DNA of 64,000 nt from contig NZ_JAODNW010000007.1 in assembly GCF_025398255.1 (NCBI RefSeq), forward strand, positions 62,001-126,000. The letters are read 5' to 3'. Position 1 is the first letter of the stretch; every line of letters starts with the position of its first letter. The stretch comes from Chelativorans intermedius. GTDB lineage: Bacteria; Pseudomonadota; Alphaproteobacteria; Rhizobiales; Rhizobiaceae. Positions 11,470-21,730 of this stretch are shown piece by piece. The notes beneath the pieces were generated by a model that saw nothing but the letters and a program-made list of their open reading frames with translations, did not search any database and was not told where the DNA came from. The translations under genes and the position numbers were made by a program.

Positions 11470-14400
11470 TCACGCTCTCGTGAGTCGGGCAAGGGCGGCG
11501 GCCATGTCCGCCTCGCCCACCGGCAGAAGGCGTGGCACCTCGGTGAACAGAAGCGCGGCGTCGATCCGCCGGCCGGGATAGAGCGGCTTCAGGAGCGCGG
11601 CATAGAGGGCAAGCTGGGCGATATGGGATTGCGGCGCCTCCCTCAGTTGCCCGGGCGCCGGACGGTTGGTCTTGTAGTCCACCAGAAGCACGGCATCATC
11701 CGTCACCGCCAGCCGGTCCACCTTGCCGGCCACCGCGCGGACCGTGCCCCCCACCTCGACCTCGCCCATCAACGAAATCTCGGCCCGCGATCCGGGCGCG
11801 AAAAGCGGCGCGAAACGCCCATCCTCCAGAATCGCCATCACCGAGCCCAGCGCGCTTTCCGTCTCCCCTGCCGGCCAGCCGGCGCCCACGCGCGCCAGGT
11901 AGCGCCGGCCCGCCGCCGCGCGCTCACCGGGCGCCAGGGAGGGAAGGACCTGCAGCAGGCGGTGCACGGCGTTGCCCCGTTCGAGCGCAAGGCCAGGCGC
12001 GCCAGCGCCGTCGAGCACCGGCGAGCGGGGGGATGATGCCGCCTCGTGGTCGTCCTCGATCAGTGCCGCGGCCCTCGACGGGGAGAGCGGGCGCGGCAGC
12101 GCCGGCGGCGGCGGAAGCGGCGCGGCGATCGCGGCCGGCAGCGGCGCCGGTGCCCGTGTGTCCGCCCTCTCCTCGCGTGCCGGTGCCTCGGAAAGGGGGG
12201 TGAGGCGGAAGCGCAGCACGGGCGCGCAGTCGGCCGGTTCCGCCAGCTCGCGCGTCTCCGGCTGCCCGGCCAGCGCCTCGCGCACCAGGGTCAGCCAGGT
12301 GTCGGGCGCCGGGCGTGCGCCGTGATAGCCGCAGACGATCAGGCGGTCCTCCGCCCGTGTCATGCCCACATAGAGCAAGCGGCGATACTCCTCCTCCGCC
12401 TTGCTGCGCGCCGCTGCCTCGAGGTCGCGGGCGGTGGTGTTGGAAATGTCCTTTCCCTGCCGCCACAGAAAGCCCGTGAGCGGGCGGCTTTCCCGCACCG
12501 GGAAGGGCATGAGAACGGGCAGATGGCTGTTGCTGACCGGGGCACTGCCGGGGTCGACAAGGAAGACCACCGGCGCTTCCAGCCCCTTGGCGGCGTGCAC
12601 GGTCATGATGCGGATCTCGTCGCGCGAGGCGTCCATTTCGCGCTTGATCTCGGGGGCGGCCCCTTCGAGCGTCGCCAGAAGCGCCTCCAGCCCCACAAGC
12701 CCCGTCCTTTCCGCCGTCAGGCAGAAGGAAAGGAACTCGTCGAGCACGTCATGCGCCTCGTGCCCCAGCCGGGCGACGAAGCGCCGCCGCGCGCCCTCGC
12801 GCCCCGGCGCGCCGGAAAGCAGGCGTGCGTAGAACTCGAAGACCGGGCGGAAGGCAGCGTCCGTCTGCCAGTCCACCAGCGTGTCGAGAATACCCTTCAG
12901 CGCCTCGTCCCCCCGCGCCTTCTCGCGAAGCGCGGAAAACAGCGAAACGCCCTCCCCGCGCGGCCAGGCGAGGCGGAACAGCGCCTCCTCGTCGAGACCG
13001 AAGACCGGACTTTTCAGAACCGCCGCCAGCGACAGGTCGTCATGCGGCTGCACGAGGAAGCGGCCGAGCGCCATCAGGTCCTTCACCGCGATGTGTTGGG
13101 TAAGCCGCAGGCGGTCGGCGCCGGCCACGGCGATGTGCCGGTTCTTCAGGCTGCGCGACAAGGCGTGTACGAAGCGGTCGCGTTTCCTGACCAGCACCAT
13201 GATGTCTCCGGGCCTCAGGCGCCGGCCCTGGCCTTCCAGCACCTCGCCCTCCTTGAGCCAGCGCTCGATGCGCGCGGCGATCACCTCCGCCAGCCTTGCG
13301 GCCGGGGCCGAGGCGTGATCGACCGCCTGCGTCCAGTCGTCCGGTTCCTCCACCACCTGCGGGCTGAGCGGTGCCCAGACCTCGACATAGCCCGGCGCGT
13401 TCTCGCGGATCGCCGCATGTTCGATGGGCTCCTCGTCGCGGGTCAGCCCGCGGCGCGCCTTGTCGCGCGCGAAAACCCGATCGACGGCGGCGAGCACGTC
13501 ATGGGTGGAGCGGAAGGAGCGCTTCAGCCGCACCCGCTCGCGCTCGAAGCGCCCGCCCGCTTCCCGCACGCGCTTTGCAAAGGCAAAGCCGTTTTCGGCA
13601 AAGGCGGCGGGCTCGGCCCCCTGGAAGGAGTAGATGGACTGTTTCTCGTCGCCCACCGCGAAGATGGTGCGTTCCACGTCCTCGCGCGATCCTTCGCCGG
13701 CAAAAAACTCTTCCGCAAGCTGCCGCACGATCTGCCATTGCGGCGGGCTGGTATCCTGCGCCTCGTCGATGAGGATGTGATCGATCCCGCGGTCGAGCTT
13801 GTATTGCACCCAGGGGCCGACATCCTGGCGGGCGAGCAGACGCAGGGTGCGCATGATGAGGTCGTTGAAGTCGAGAAAGCCGCGCGCACGCTTCAGCCGC
13901 TCATAGCGCGCGATCAGCGCGTCGGCGACGGCAAGCGCGGCGTCCGTCGCTTCCAGCATCCGGCACAGCGCCAGCCTGTCGGCAGCCTGTTGAAGGAAGG
14001 CGGCGGCCTCGAGATAGCGCTCGTAGAGGCCGGGCAGCCGCTGCCTGAGCGCCGCCTTGAAGGTGCTTTCGCCATAGGGTGTGCCATCGGCCTTGAGAAA
14101 GCCGCGCGCCACGAGCTCGAGCCGGCGCACGGGATCGGCCTCTGCGAAGCCGCGCTCCGCATCGGGCAGGATGCTTCTGAGGACCGCGCGCGCCTCCGTC
14201 TCGGCGGCCGCCTCGGCAAAGCGGCCGAAGGCCGCCCTGTCGAAGCCCGGGACGGGCCATGATGCGGCAGCCAGGCTTTCGGCAGTCTCGCCCGGCGCAA
14301 GGCCGAACTCGGCCAGAAGGGCCGGCAGGCACGCGGCGCCGTCGCTCGCCCGGTCGATGAACAGGCGCAGTTCCTCGCGTTTCGCCACGATCTCGGCAAG

Positions 14401-14994
14401 CAGCCTCTGCAGGCCGCTTTCGCCGCCCCGTTCCAGCACCCGGGCGAAGGCTTCGGCAAGCCGCCCGCCGCCCTCGGCGGCGACACCCGCCAGAAGGTCG
14501 CGCCGCGCCTCGGCGAACAGCGCCTCCTCCATCTGCGCATCGAGAAGCTCGAAATGCCCGGCAATGTTCGCCTCCAGCGGAAACCGGTGCAGGATGGCCT
14601 CGCAGAAGGCGTGAATGGTCTGGATCTTCAGCCCGCCCGGTGTTTCCAGCGCGCGCGCGAAAAGCCGGCGCGCCCGGCGCAGCTTTTCCGGCCCGGGCCG
14701 GCGGCCCTCCAGTCCCGCGATCGCCTCTGCCAGCGCGTCGTCCGGCAGCAGGCTCCAGCCGGCGAGGTTCTGGAAGACGCGGTTGGCCATGTTGGCCGCC
14801 GCCGCGCGCGTGTAGGTGAGGCAGAGGATCTTCGCAGGGTCCGTGCCCTTGAGCAGAAGGCGGATCACGCGGCTTGCCAGGACATGCGTCTTGCCCGAGC
14901 CGGCATGGGCGGCGACCCAGGCCGACACGCCGGGGTCGGAGGCCAGTGCCTGCGTTGCCAGCGTGTCGGAGGGAATGCGGACAGGCTTCCTCAT
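11470..14994 (-). CDS. addA: Double-strand break repair helicase-nuclease AddA
   Basis: AddA is the UvrD-like 3'-5' helicase and one nuclease of the AddAB complex, which resects DNA ends for RecA loading. The start at 14994 (MRKPVRIPSDTLATQ) gives 1174 residues and an ATGA overlap with addB; the frame before it is a shadow of addB. Walker A is AAHAGSGKTHVLASR (residues about 28-42), the DEAQD box is HILIDEAQDTSPPQW, and the C-terminal RecB-type nuclease has LLVDYKTNRP. Confidence 0.95.
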   Translation of the reverse strand: MRKPVRIPSDTLATQALASDPGVSAWVAAHAGSGKTHVLASRVIRLLLKGTDPAKILCLTYTRAAAANMANRVFQNLAGWSLLPDDALAEAIAGLEGRRPGPEKLRRARRLFARALETPGGLKIQTIHAFCEAILHRFPLEANIAGHFELLDAQMEEALFAEARRDLLAGVAAEGGGRLAEAFARVLERGGESGLQRLLAEIVAKREELRLFIDRASDGAACLPALLAEFGLAPGETAESLAAASWPVPGFDRAAFGRFAEAAAETEARAVLRSILPDAERGFAEADPVRRLELVARGFLKADGTPYGESTFKAALRQRLPGLYERYLEAAAFLQQAADRLALCRMLEATDAALAVADALIARYERLKRARGFLDFNDLIMRTLRLLARQDVGPWVQYKLDRGIDHILIDEAQDTSPPQWQIVRQLAEEFFAGEGSREDVERTIFAVGDEKQSIYSFQGAEPAAFAENGFAFAKRVREAGGRFERERVRLKRSFRSTHDVLAAVDRVFARDKARRGLTRDEEPIEHAAIRENAPGYVEVWAPLSPQVVEEPDDWTQAVDHASAPAARLAEVIAARIERWLKEGEVLEGQGRRLRPGDIMVLVRKRDRFVHALSRSLKNRHIAVAGADRLRLTQHIAVKDLMALGRFLVQPHDDLSLAAVLKSPVFGLDEEALFRLAWPRGEGVSLFSALREKARGDEALKGILDTLVDWQTDAAFRPVFEFYARLLSGAPGREGARRRFVARLGHEAHDVLDEFLSFCLTAERTGLVGLEALLATLEGAAPEIKREMDASRDEIRIMTVHAAKGLEAPVVFLVDPGSAPVSNSHLPVLMPFPVRESRPLTGFLWRQGKDISNTTARDLEAAARSKAEEEYRRLLYVGMTRAEDRLIVCGYHGARPAPDTWLTLVREALAGQPETRELAEPADCAPVLRFRLTPLSEAPAREERADTRAPAPLPAAIAAPLPPPPALPRPLSPSRAAALIEDDHEAASSPRSPVLDGAGAPGLALERGNAVHRLLQVLPSLAPGERAAAGRRYLARVGAGWPAGETESALGSVMAILEDGRFAPLFAPGSRAEISLMGEVEVGGTVRAVAGKVDRLAVTDDAVLLVDYKTNRPAPGQLREAPQSHIAQLALYAALLKPLYPGRRIDAALLFTEVPRLLPVGEADMAAALARLTRA

Positions 14995-17900
14995 TCGCCT
15001 TCCCCCTCGCCGGCATCGCCGCCGGCCGACCATTCGAGCACGCGCGCCAGATGGTCGTAGTCGCCTTCCACGTCCCCCTCCCTGAAGGGCAGTGCGCGGG
15101 ACAGATAGCCGGCTTCGGATGAATCGTAGTGGGCCAGAAGCCGCTCCAGCCGCTCCCACGCCTCCTGTGCCAGCGCCTCGCCGGTCTTCTCGCTGTCCTT
15201 GATGGACAGGATGGATTCAGGCTCCACCGTGCCGTCCGCCTTGAGCCGCAGATAGGCGAGCTCGGCGGGCACGGGGTTGCCGAGGCCGGCAAAGGCGCCG
15301 CGCCTCAGAAGGGCTGCTTCCAGTGCAAGCTGCGGGGCGATGAGACGGTGCGCCTGCACCCTGGAGGGCGTAGCCCCGGTCTTGTAGTCGATGATGTCGG
15401 CCCGCTCGCCTCTGCGCAGGTCGATGCGGTCGGCACGGCCGGACAGAAGCTTGCCCGTGGCGCCGACGGCCAGCGGTTCGGCGCGGATTTCGGCATGGCG
15501 GGCGAGGATGCCCTCGGCACGTCCGCGCTCCCAGGCGAGGATGTTTTCCGCCGTGCGCGCAAAGCGCGGCCACCACACCGCTTCGACGTCGGCAGGCAGG
15601 CCCGCCTCGGCAAACAGTCTGCGGCCGGTGGCCAGCAGCCTTTGCAGCGCGTCGGGCGCGCAAGGGTCTGCGCCCGACTGGACAAAGGCTTGCAGGATGT
15701 CGTGAAACAGCGTGCCGCGCTCCGCTGCGCCCGGATCGCGGATCAGCGGATCGAGCGGGACAAGGCCCAGCACGCGGCGCGCATAGACGGCGTAGGGATC
15801 GCGGCGCAGCGTCTCGATCTCGGTGACGGAGAAGCGCCGAGGCCGCGCCTCAAGCGGCGGCCGCGGGCAGGGCCGCGGGGCGAAATCCTCATCATCCGCG
15901 GTCTCCAGCGCATGCGCCCAGTCGATGAAGCGCCGCCCCCGCGCGCGCATGGCCTCGCTCTCGCGGGGGCCGGCACAGGCCGCGAGCCGTTGCAGCCAGC
16001 GCGAGGCGACGGCCGGTGCATCACCGGCGCGCGCCGAGCGGGAAAGCACCACGGTGGGCGCGCCCAGCGCCATCATGAAGTCGTGCGCGGCAAGCCCGAT
16101 GCGCCGTTCCGGCGGGGGCAGCGAAAGCTCCGCCTTCATGAGCCGCGACATGAAGCGGTCGGAGGCGGGTGCGGCTGGCCAGGTGCCTTCGTTGAGGCCG
16201 GCAAGCACCAGGGTATCGACGCCCTGCAGGCGCGCCTCCAGCGCCCCCCAGATGGCGACACGCTGGTCGGCGCCCTGCGCCGGTTTCACCACCTCTCCGG
16301 CGATCAGCGCGGCGAAGACATCCGGCCATTCGGCCAGTGCCACCGCCGGCGCCTCCGCCGCCTCCACCAGCGCGCGCAGGAAACGCGCCAGCGCCTCGCC
16401 CGCCTCGCCCTGATAGAGCGCGGCGAGGCTGCCGTCCTCTTCGCGCGCCAGCCCCTCCAGCGCCTCCACGGAGGCGCGCGCCACGGTGGCGAATTCCGCT
16501 GCCGGTGCGCTCCGCAACCTGGCGAGGGGCCCCAACGCGCTTTCGAGGGCGGCCAGCACCTGCCGCGCCTCGGCAAGGCGGCGCGCATCGAGCCGGGCGA
16601 GCCAGAACGGCGGCCTTTGCCGCGCAAGCGCGGCATGGCGGGCCTCGAAGAGGGCACAGAGCGCCAGAATGTCGGGCCGGCCCGTGCCGCCGCGCAGCGC
16701 CACCAGCTCGATCATCGCCGCGGCACTGCGCACCGTCTCGCGCGGCAGGCCGAGCCTCACCAGCGGATGCTTGAGAAGCCCGACGATGGCCACCGGCTCG
16801 CCCGGCCGGCAGACGGCTTCCAGCATCAGCCGCATCAGCGTTGCCGGAACGCTGTCGGCGAGCCGGCTGCCGCCGGAATCGTCGGCTCGAATGCCAAATC
16901 GGCCAAGCTCCGCCGCCACGCGGCGCGCCAGCGCCCGGTCGGGCGTGACCAGCGCCGCCGTCGCCCCCTCGCGGGCCAGGGCATGGCGCAGCGCCACGGC
17001 CACGGCCAGGGCCTCCTCGCGCTCATTGGCCGCCTCGATAAGGCTGACATCGGCCAGCGCGCCCTGCGCGACGGCCTGTTCCATGAGCGCCCGGTTCGCC
17101 GCCCACAGCTCGGTGGTCTGGGCGGGCAGCAACGCCTGGCTCACGAGCCGCCGCCGGGCAGCGAGCGCCGGCGGTGGCGCCGCGAGCTCCGCCACCTCGC
17201 CGCGGGCGATGCCGAGGGCGGCAAGAAGCTTCTTCAGGCCGAGTTGCGGATGGCCGAATGAGGCCGGCTCGGTATCCGCGCCCACCGCCTCCCACGACGC
17301 CTCGTCGAGATCGCGGTCGAGGCCGGGCAGCACCACAGCCCCGTTGTCCAGCCGGGCGATGGTGGCCAGAAGCCGGGCGGTCGCCGGAATGGAGCCGGTG
17401 GAGCCGGCGGCGATGACGGGGCCGCGCCCCGGATTGCGCCGCAGCCGCTCGGTCTCCGCCGCCAGCATGGCATTGCGGTGGGCGGCGGGGTTGGAGAAGC
17501 CGCGCTCGGCCAGAACCTGCGGCCAGGCGCTGGTGACGATGCTCAGAAAGTCGAGCGTGACCTGCCACCAGCCGGCAAGCTCGTCGGGCACGAGATCGGC
17601 CAGCTTCGCCCAGTCGGCCTCCTCCGTTTCCACCTCGTCCATAAGGTCGGCGAGATCGCGCGCAAGCCACAGGCTGTCGCTCAGCGAGGCGGGCACCAGA
17701 ATGCCTTCCTCGAAGCGGGCGGCCACATGCGCCGGAACCCGCGCCTTCCATGCCTGCACGAGCGGCGCGAGCAGCAGGATGCGCTCGATGGGCCGCATGG
17801 GCGGCGCGTGGTCGAGCGCCGCCGCCCCGCCCCCGTCCTGAAGATCGGCAAGCTCCGCCTCGAACTCGCCCAGCGGACGGATCACCGGCAGGATGGCCGA

Positions 17901-18113
17901 GCGCCCGCCGAGCTTCTCCAGGAACACGCCGCGCAATTCCCGCGCGGCGCGGCGGGTGGGCAGATAGATGGTGACATCGGCCAGCGCCAGCGGCTCTCCC
18001 GCATAGCGAAAGCCCGGCACCAGGTCTCCTGCCAGCAGCGCCTCGGCGAGCGCCGGCAGAAACGGCACGCCCGGCGGAATGGAGAAGACACGCGGGCTCG
18101 CGCGCCCTGTCAC
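14991..18113 (-). CDS. addB: Double-strand break repair protein AddB
   Basis: A 1040-residue partner of AddA of the alphaproteobacterial type. An inactivated helicase-like body is followed by a C-terminal nuclease domain with GTLFHDILQAF and ADIIDYKTGATPS. The iron-sulfur cysteines known from Bacillus AddB are absent: the first-cysteine region reads RRDPYAVYARRVL and the last 100 residues contain no Cys. The start is GTG at 18113, giving a GTGA overlap with the preceding gene. Confidence 0.93.
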   Translation of the reverse strand: MTGRASPRVFSIPPGVPFLPALAEALLAGDLVPGFRYAGEPLALADVTIYLPTRRAARELRGVFLEKLGGRSAILPVIRPLGEFEAELADLQDGGGAAALDHAPPMRPIERILLLAPLVQAWKARVPAHVAARFEEGILVPASLSDSLWLARDLADLMDEVETEEADWAKLADLVPDELAGWWQVTLDFLSIVTSAWPQVLAERGFSNPAAHRNAMLAAETERLRRNPGRGPVIAAGSTGSIPATARLLATIARLDNGAVVLPGLDRDLDEASWEAVGADTEPASFGHPQLGLKKLLAALGIARGEVAELAAPPPALAARRRLVSQALLPAQTTELWAANRALMEQAVAQGALADVSLIEAANEREEALAVAVALRHALAREGATAALVTPDRALARRVAAELGRFGIRADDSGGSRLADSVPATLMRLMLEAVCRPGEPVAIVGLLKHPLVRLGLPRETVRSAAAMIELVALRGGTGRPDILALCALFEARHAALARQRPPFWLARLDARRLAEARQVLAALESALGPLARLRSAPAAEFATVARASVEALEGLAREEDGSLAALYQGEAGEALARFLRALVEAAEAPAVALAEWPDVFAALIAGEVVKPAQGADQRVAIWGALEARLQGVDTLVLAGLNEGTWPAAPASDRFMSRLMKAELSLPPPERRIGLAAHDFMMALGAPTVVLSRSARAGDAPAVASRWLQRLAACAGPRESEAMRARGRRFIDWAHALETADDEDFAPRPCPRPPLEARPRRFSVTEIETLRRDPYAVYARRVLGLVPLDPLIRDPGAAERGTLFHDILQAFVQSGADPCAPDALQRLLATGRRLFAEAGLPADVEAVWWPRFARTAENILAWERGRAEGILARHAEIRAEPLAVGATGKLLSGRADRIDLRRGERADIIDYKTGATPSRVQAHRLIAPQLALEAALLRRGAFAGLGNPVPAELAYLRLKADGTVEPESILSIKDSEKTGEALAQEAWERLERLLAHYDSSEAGYLSRALPFREGDVEGDYDHLARVLEWSAGGDAGEGEGE

Positions 18114-18835
18114 GACGCCGCCCCGAGCCGCGTCAGCACGGCCTCCGCCTGCGCTATCGCCTCGGGCGTGCCCACGGTGAACCAGTGCCCGTCCAGAATC
18201 TGGCCGAAGAGCCGGCCCGCGGCGGCGGCCTTGTCGAACTGGAGGTTGAGCGAGTGCGGGCCGGAGGGAGCGTCGGCAAAAAGACGCGGGTGAACAAGGA
18301 AGGCGCCGGCATAGATGAAGCCCTCCCCGCCCTTCGCGCGTGCAAGCCGCCCCTCGGCGTCCATGACGAAATCCGTCCTGCCCGTATGCCCGGTCGCGGA
18401 GGCCGGCTCCGCGAGAAGCATCAGTATATCCATGCGCGCATCGTCCCAGGCAAGGGCGAGACGCGCAAGCGCCGGCTCTTTCCGGTCGATCCAGAAGGTA
18501 TCGGCATTGATCACGAAGAAGGGTTCGGCCCCCAGCAGGGAAAGTGCCCGGACGACGCCGCCGCCCGAGTCGAGCAGTGCGGCGCTTTCGTCGGAGATGG
18601 CAATGCGCGGCGTTTGGCGCCCGGCCAGATGGGCGGTCATCCTGTGCGGCAGGTGGTGGATGTTGACCACCGCCTCGGCCACGCCGGCGGCTTGCAACGC
18701 GTCGAGCGCCCTGTCGATCAGCGCCCGCCCGGCCACCGGCACCAGCGGCTTGGGCATGGCGAGCGTGATGGGGCGCATCCGCACGCCGAGGCCGGCGGCA
18801 AGAACCATCGCCTTTTGCGGCTGCGTCCGGCTCAA
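18110..18835 (-). CDS. MurU-like nucleotidyltransferase (N-acetylmuramate 1-phosphate uridylyltransferase family)
   Basis: The 241-residue protein has the sugar-nucleotidyltransferase signature [14 protein letters not shown], followed by [11 protein letters not shown]. The family includes MurU, which makes UDP-MurNAc in the cell-wall recycling route that bypasses fosfomycin, normally paired with the kinase AmgK. A TTG start at 18835 is preferred: it overlaps the queG stop as TTGA and gives the typical N terminus [15 protein letters not shown]. The first ATG (18808) would cut into the motif. No amgK or tsaE is next to it here, unlike in many relatives; queG occupies that place. Confidence 0.82.
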   Translation of the reverse strand: MSRTQPQKAMVLAAGLGVRMRPITLAMPKPLVPVAGRALIDRALDALQAAGVAEAVVNIHHLPHRMTAHLAGRQTPRIAISDESAALLDSGGGVVRALSLLGAEPFFVINADTFWIDRKEPALARLALAWDDARMDILMLLAEPASATGHTGRTDFVMDAEGRLARAKGGEGFIYAGAFLVHPRLFADAPSGPHSLNLQFDKAAAAGRLFGQILDGHWFTVGTPEAIAQAEAVLTRLGAAS

Positions 18836-19992
18836 TGTACTGCGCTCCCCGGCCGCGTCAGCGCGGCGGTCCATTCCGCGCTCACCTCCGCGTCCGTCTC
18901 TCCTTTCTGCGCGCGCCCGGCCAATGCGGCGAAGGCCAAAGGGTCGAGAAGCCGCGACAGCGCCCACACGGCGGCGCCGCGCACCAGCGCGCACGGGTCG
19001 CCAAGAAGCCGTTCGCAGGCCGGCACGAGGCGCGCCTCGCCGGAATTGCCGGCTGCAATGAGAACGTTGCGGATGAAGCGGTCGCGGCCGATACGCTTGA
19101 TCGGCGAACCCGAGAAGAAGGCGCGGAAGGCCGCATCGTCGAGCGCCAGAAGGTCGCCCAGCGCCGGCGCCTTGAGGTCGTCCCGCGCCTGCAGCTTGGC
19201 CTCCGAGGCGGCGCGCGCGAACTTGTTCCAGGGGCAGACCGCCAGGCAATCGTCGCAGCCATAGATGCGGTTGCCCATCTTCTCGCGCAGCCGGCGCGGG
19301 ATCGGCCCCTTGTGTTCGATGGTAAGATACGAGATGCAGCGCCGCGCATCGAGCTGGTAGGGCGCGGGGAAGGCATCGGTCGGGCAGACATCGAGGCAGG
19401 CCCGGCACGCGCCGCAATGGTCCTTCTCCGGCTGGTCGGGCGGAATGTCGGCGGTGGTGAAGATGGAACCCAGGAACAGCCAGGATCCGAAGCGGCGGCT
19501 GACCAGATTGGTGTGCTTGCCCTGCCAGCCGAGCCCTGCAGCCTCGGCCAACGGCTTCTCCATCACCGGCGCGGTATCCACGAACACCTTCACATCCGCC
19601 TGGCAGCGGGCGGCGAGCTTGCCGGCGATCTGTTTCAGCCGGCCCTTGATGACGTCGTGGTAGTCGCGGTTGCGCGCATAGACGGAGATGGCCGCCCTGT
19701 CGCGGCGATTGAGAAGCGGCAGCGGATCCTCCTCCGGCCCGTAGTTCATGCCGAGCATGATGACGGAGCGCACCTGCGGCCACAGGGCGCGCGGGTGGGC
19801 ACGCCGTTCGGCCGTCTCCTGCATCCAGCGCATTTCTCCGTGCCGGCCCTCCCGCAGGAAGTGCGCCAGACGCGCCGGCGCCTGCGGTGCGGCATCGGGG
19901 GCGGCCACCGCCACGACGTCAAAACCCGCCGCGCGCGCTTCCCGTTCGATGAAGGCGCGCAGCCGCTCGGGCCTGGCTCGCGCCGCCGGCAT
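18832..19992 (-). CDS. queG: Epoxyqueuosine reductase
   Basis: QueG reduces epoxyqueuosine to queuosine in tRNA wobble position 34, using cobalamin and two [4Fe-4S] clusters. The 386-residue protein shows the catalytic Asp in [11 protein letters not shown] (Asp139), ferredoxin motifs [14 protein letters not shown] (Cys193, 196, 199, 203) and [15 protein letters not shown] (Cys246, 249, 253), and a C-terminal HEAT-like part. Its ATG overlaps the stop of the upstream GST gene by one base (TGATG). Confidence 0.96.
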   Translation of the reverse strand: MPAARARPERLRAFIEREARAAGFDVVAVAAPDAAPQAPARLAHFLREGRHGEMRWMQETAERRAHPRALWPQVRSVIMLGMNYGPEEDPLPLLNRRDRAAISVYARNRDYHDVIKGRLKQIAGKLAARCQADVKVFVDTAPVMEKPLAEAAGLGWQGKHTNLVSRRFGSWLFLGSIFTTADIPPDQPEKDHCGACRACLDVCPTDAFPAPYQLDARRCISYLTIEHKGPIPRRLREKMGNRIYGCDDCLAVCPWNKFARAASEAKLQARDDLKAPALGDLLALDDAAFRAFFSGSPIKRIGRDRFIRNVLIAAGNSGEARLVPACERLLGDPCALVRGAAVWALSRLLDPLAFAALAGRAQKGETDAEVSAEWTAALTRPGSAVH

Positions 19993-20681
19993 CAGAAATC
20001 CAGATCCGCGTAGTGGGAGGCGGGCGGCAGCCCGCGCACCCGGTCGGCAAGCAGCGTGCGGAAGGAAGGGCGCGACTTCATGCGGCTGTACCAGTCGCGC
20101 GCCGCCGGATACTGCGCCCAGTCGATCTCGCCCAGATAATCGAGCACCGAAAGGGCGGCGGCGGCGGCCGCATCGGCATAGGAAAGGCGGGGCCCGGCCA
20201 GCCAGTCGCGCGTGGCGGCCAGCCAGTTGGTGTATTTCAGGTGCTGCCGCACATTGGCGCGGGCTGCACGGATGGCCGCCGAATTGGGCGCGCCGCCGCC
20301 CTCGCCGCCCATCTGGGACTTCAGTGCCCGCTCGCGCACCAGATGCCGCGTCACGTCGCCCTCGGTCTTGACCAGATACCAGTCGACAAGGCGGCGGATC
20401 TCCGCCCGGGCCAGCGAATCTTCCGCCATCAGCCGCCTGTTGCGCTGGAAGGCGCCGCGCGTCTCGTCCACATATTCGGCAATCACCGTGGCCCCGACAA
20501 TGGCGTGGTCGCCCTCCGCCAGCAGCACCGGAATCGTGCCTGCCGGATTGAGCGCCAGGAATTCCCGGCGCTTCGCCCAGGGGTGCTCCTCGATCAGGGC
20601 CAGCTCCTCTCCGTACTCGCCGAAGGCCAGGCGGACGAAACGGCAGGATGCATAGAGCGGATGGTGGAACAGGGTCAGCAT
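19992..20681 (-). CDS. Glutathione S-transferase family protein
   Basis: A 229-residue protein with a thioredoxin-like N-terminal domain ([19 protein letters not shown], then [10 protein letters not shown], where the cis-Pro contacts glutathione, and [11 protein letters not shown]) and an all-helical C-terminal domain with [15 protein letters not shown]. The substrate is unknown. The start at 20681 is the first ATG that leaves the canonical N terminus. The gene is transcribed with queG and diverges from uppP. Confidence 0.9.
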   Translation of the reverse strand: MLTLFHHPLYASCRFVRLAFGEYGEELALIEEHPWAKRREFLALNPAGTIPVLLAEGDHAIVGATVIAEYVDETRGAFQRNRRLMAEDSLARAEIRRLVDWYLVKTEGDVTRHLVRERALKSQMGGEGGGAPNSAAIRAARANVRQHLKYTNWLAATRDWLAGPRLSYADAAAAAALSVLDYLGEIDWAQYPAARDWYSRMKSRPSFRTLLADRVRGLPPASHYADLDF

Positions 20682-20825
20682 GACTCGACGTGACACATGG
20701 TGTTGACGGCCTCTAGCCAATTCCCGGCCTTGACGGTAATCCTCGGGCAGTCTGATTCCCGGATGCTGGTTCGAGCTATAGGGACAGACAAGGGGCCTGA
20801 CAAGCAAACCAGCCGAGGAGAAAGC

Positions 20826-21632
20826 GTGGCGGACCAGACCATAGCGGAGGCGCTGCTGCTCGGCATTCTGGAGGGGCTCACCGAGTTCATCCCCGTCTCC
20901 TCCACGGGGCACATCCTGCTGGCCGGCCATTTCCTGGGCTTCCAGTCGACGGGCAAGGCGTTCGAGATCCTCATCCAGCTCGGCGCCATCCTGGCCATTC
21001 TCAGCGTCTATGCGGCAAGGCTGTGGCACATGGCGCTCGGCCTGCCGCGCGACCCGGCGACCCGGCGCTTCGTGTTCGGTATCCTGATCGCCTTCCTGCC
21101 GGCGGCGGTCATCGGCGTTGCGGCCTACCGGATCATCAAGACGGTGTTCTTCGAAACGCCGATGCTTATCTGCGTCATGCTCATCCTGGGCGGCATGGTG
21201 CTGCTGTGGGTCGACCGCTGGGTCAGGGCGCCGCGCTATCACGACATCACCCACTTCCCGCTTTCCATGTATTTCAAGATCGGCCTGTTCCAGTGCCTGT
21301 CGATGATTCCGGGCACCTCGCGCTCGGGCGCCACCATCGTCGGCGGGCTTCTGCTCGGCGCCGACAAGCGGGCGGCGGCGGAGTTTTCCTTCTTCCTGGC
21401 CATGCCCACCATGGCCGGCGCCTTTGCCTACGACCTTTACAAGAACCATGCCTTGCTGACCGCCGCCGATGTGCAGATCATCGCCGTCGGCTTCGTCGCC
21501 GCCTTCCTCGCGGCGGTGGTGATGGTGCGGGCGTTGCTGGGCTATGTGTCGCGGCGCGGCTATGCGCTGTTCGGCTGGTGGCGCATTCTGGTGGGCGGCG
21601 TGGGGCTCGTCGCCCTTTTGGTCGTCGGCTAG
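20826..21632 (+). CDS. uppP: Undecaprenyl-diphosphatase
   Basis: UppP (BacA) dephosphorylates undecaprenyl pyrophosphate so the lipid carrier of peptidoglycan can be reused; overproduction gives bacitracin resistance. It is a polytopic inner-membrane protein of 268 residues. The two active-site motifs are [16 protein letters not shown] and [17 protein letters not shown] start at 20826 with GAGGAG eight bases upstream is preferred over an ATG at 20763, which would add a hydrophilic tail. The TAG stop lies within the left end of dispersed repeat copy A. Confidence 0.94.
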   Translation: MADQTIAEALLLGILEGLTEFIPVSSTGHILLAGHFLGFQSTGKAFEILIQLGAILAILSVYAARLWHMALGLPRDPATRRFVFGILIAFLPAAVIGVAAYRIIKTVFFETPMLICVMLILGGMVLLWVDRWVRAPRYHDITHFPLSMYFKIGLFQCLSMIPGTSRSGATIVGGLLLGADKRAAAEFSFFLAMPTMAGAFAYDLYKNHALLTAADVQIIAVGFVAAFLAAVVMVRALLGYVSRRGYALFGWWRILVGGVGLVALLVVG

Positions 21633-21727
21633 GCCGATTCATCGCTTCATTGAAACGCCGATCCGGTCCATCTATCTGTTTTTGCTTCGTTTCTGAGATG
21701 CCAGATAATTCCGTCTGGCGGCAAAAT
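21629..21727 (+). repeat. Dispersed intergenic repeat, copy A (99 bp)
   Basis: Ungapped alignment with 39162-39260 gives about 80 identical positions of 99. Conserved blocks are GATCCGGTCCATCT, TGTTTTTGC, GCCAGAT-ATTCC-TCTGGC and GCAAAAT. The element contains two inverted repeats; in this copy each has one mismatch. It lies between convergent uppP and the TSUP gene, the same setting and orientation as copy B. Confidence 0.8.
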
Positions 21728-21730
21728 ACC

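Noticed and set aside
12046-14262. Long open frame of about 738 codons opposite addA
   Set aside because: High GC keeps antisense frames open. The protein is Arg/Gly/Ala-rich with no domain, while the opposite strand encodes a clear AddA.
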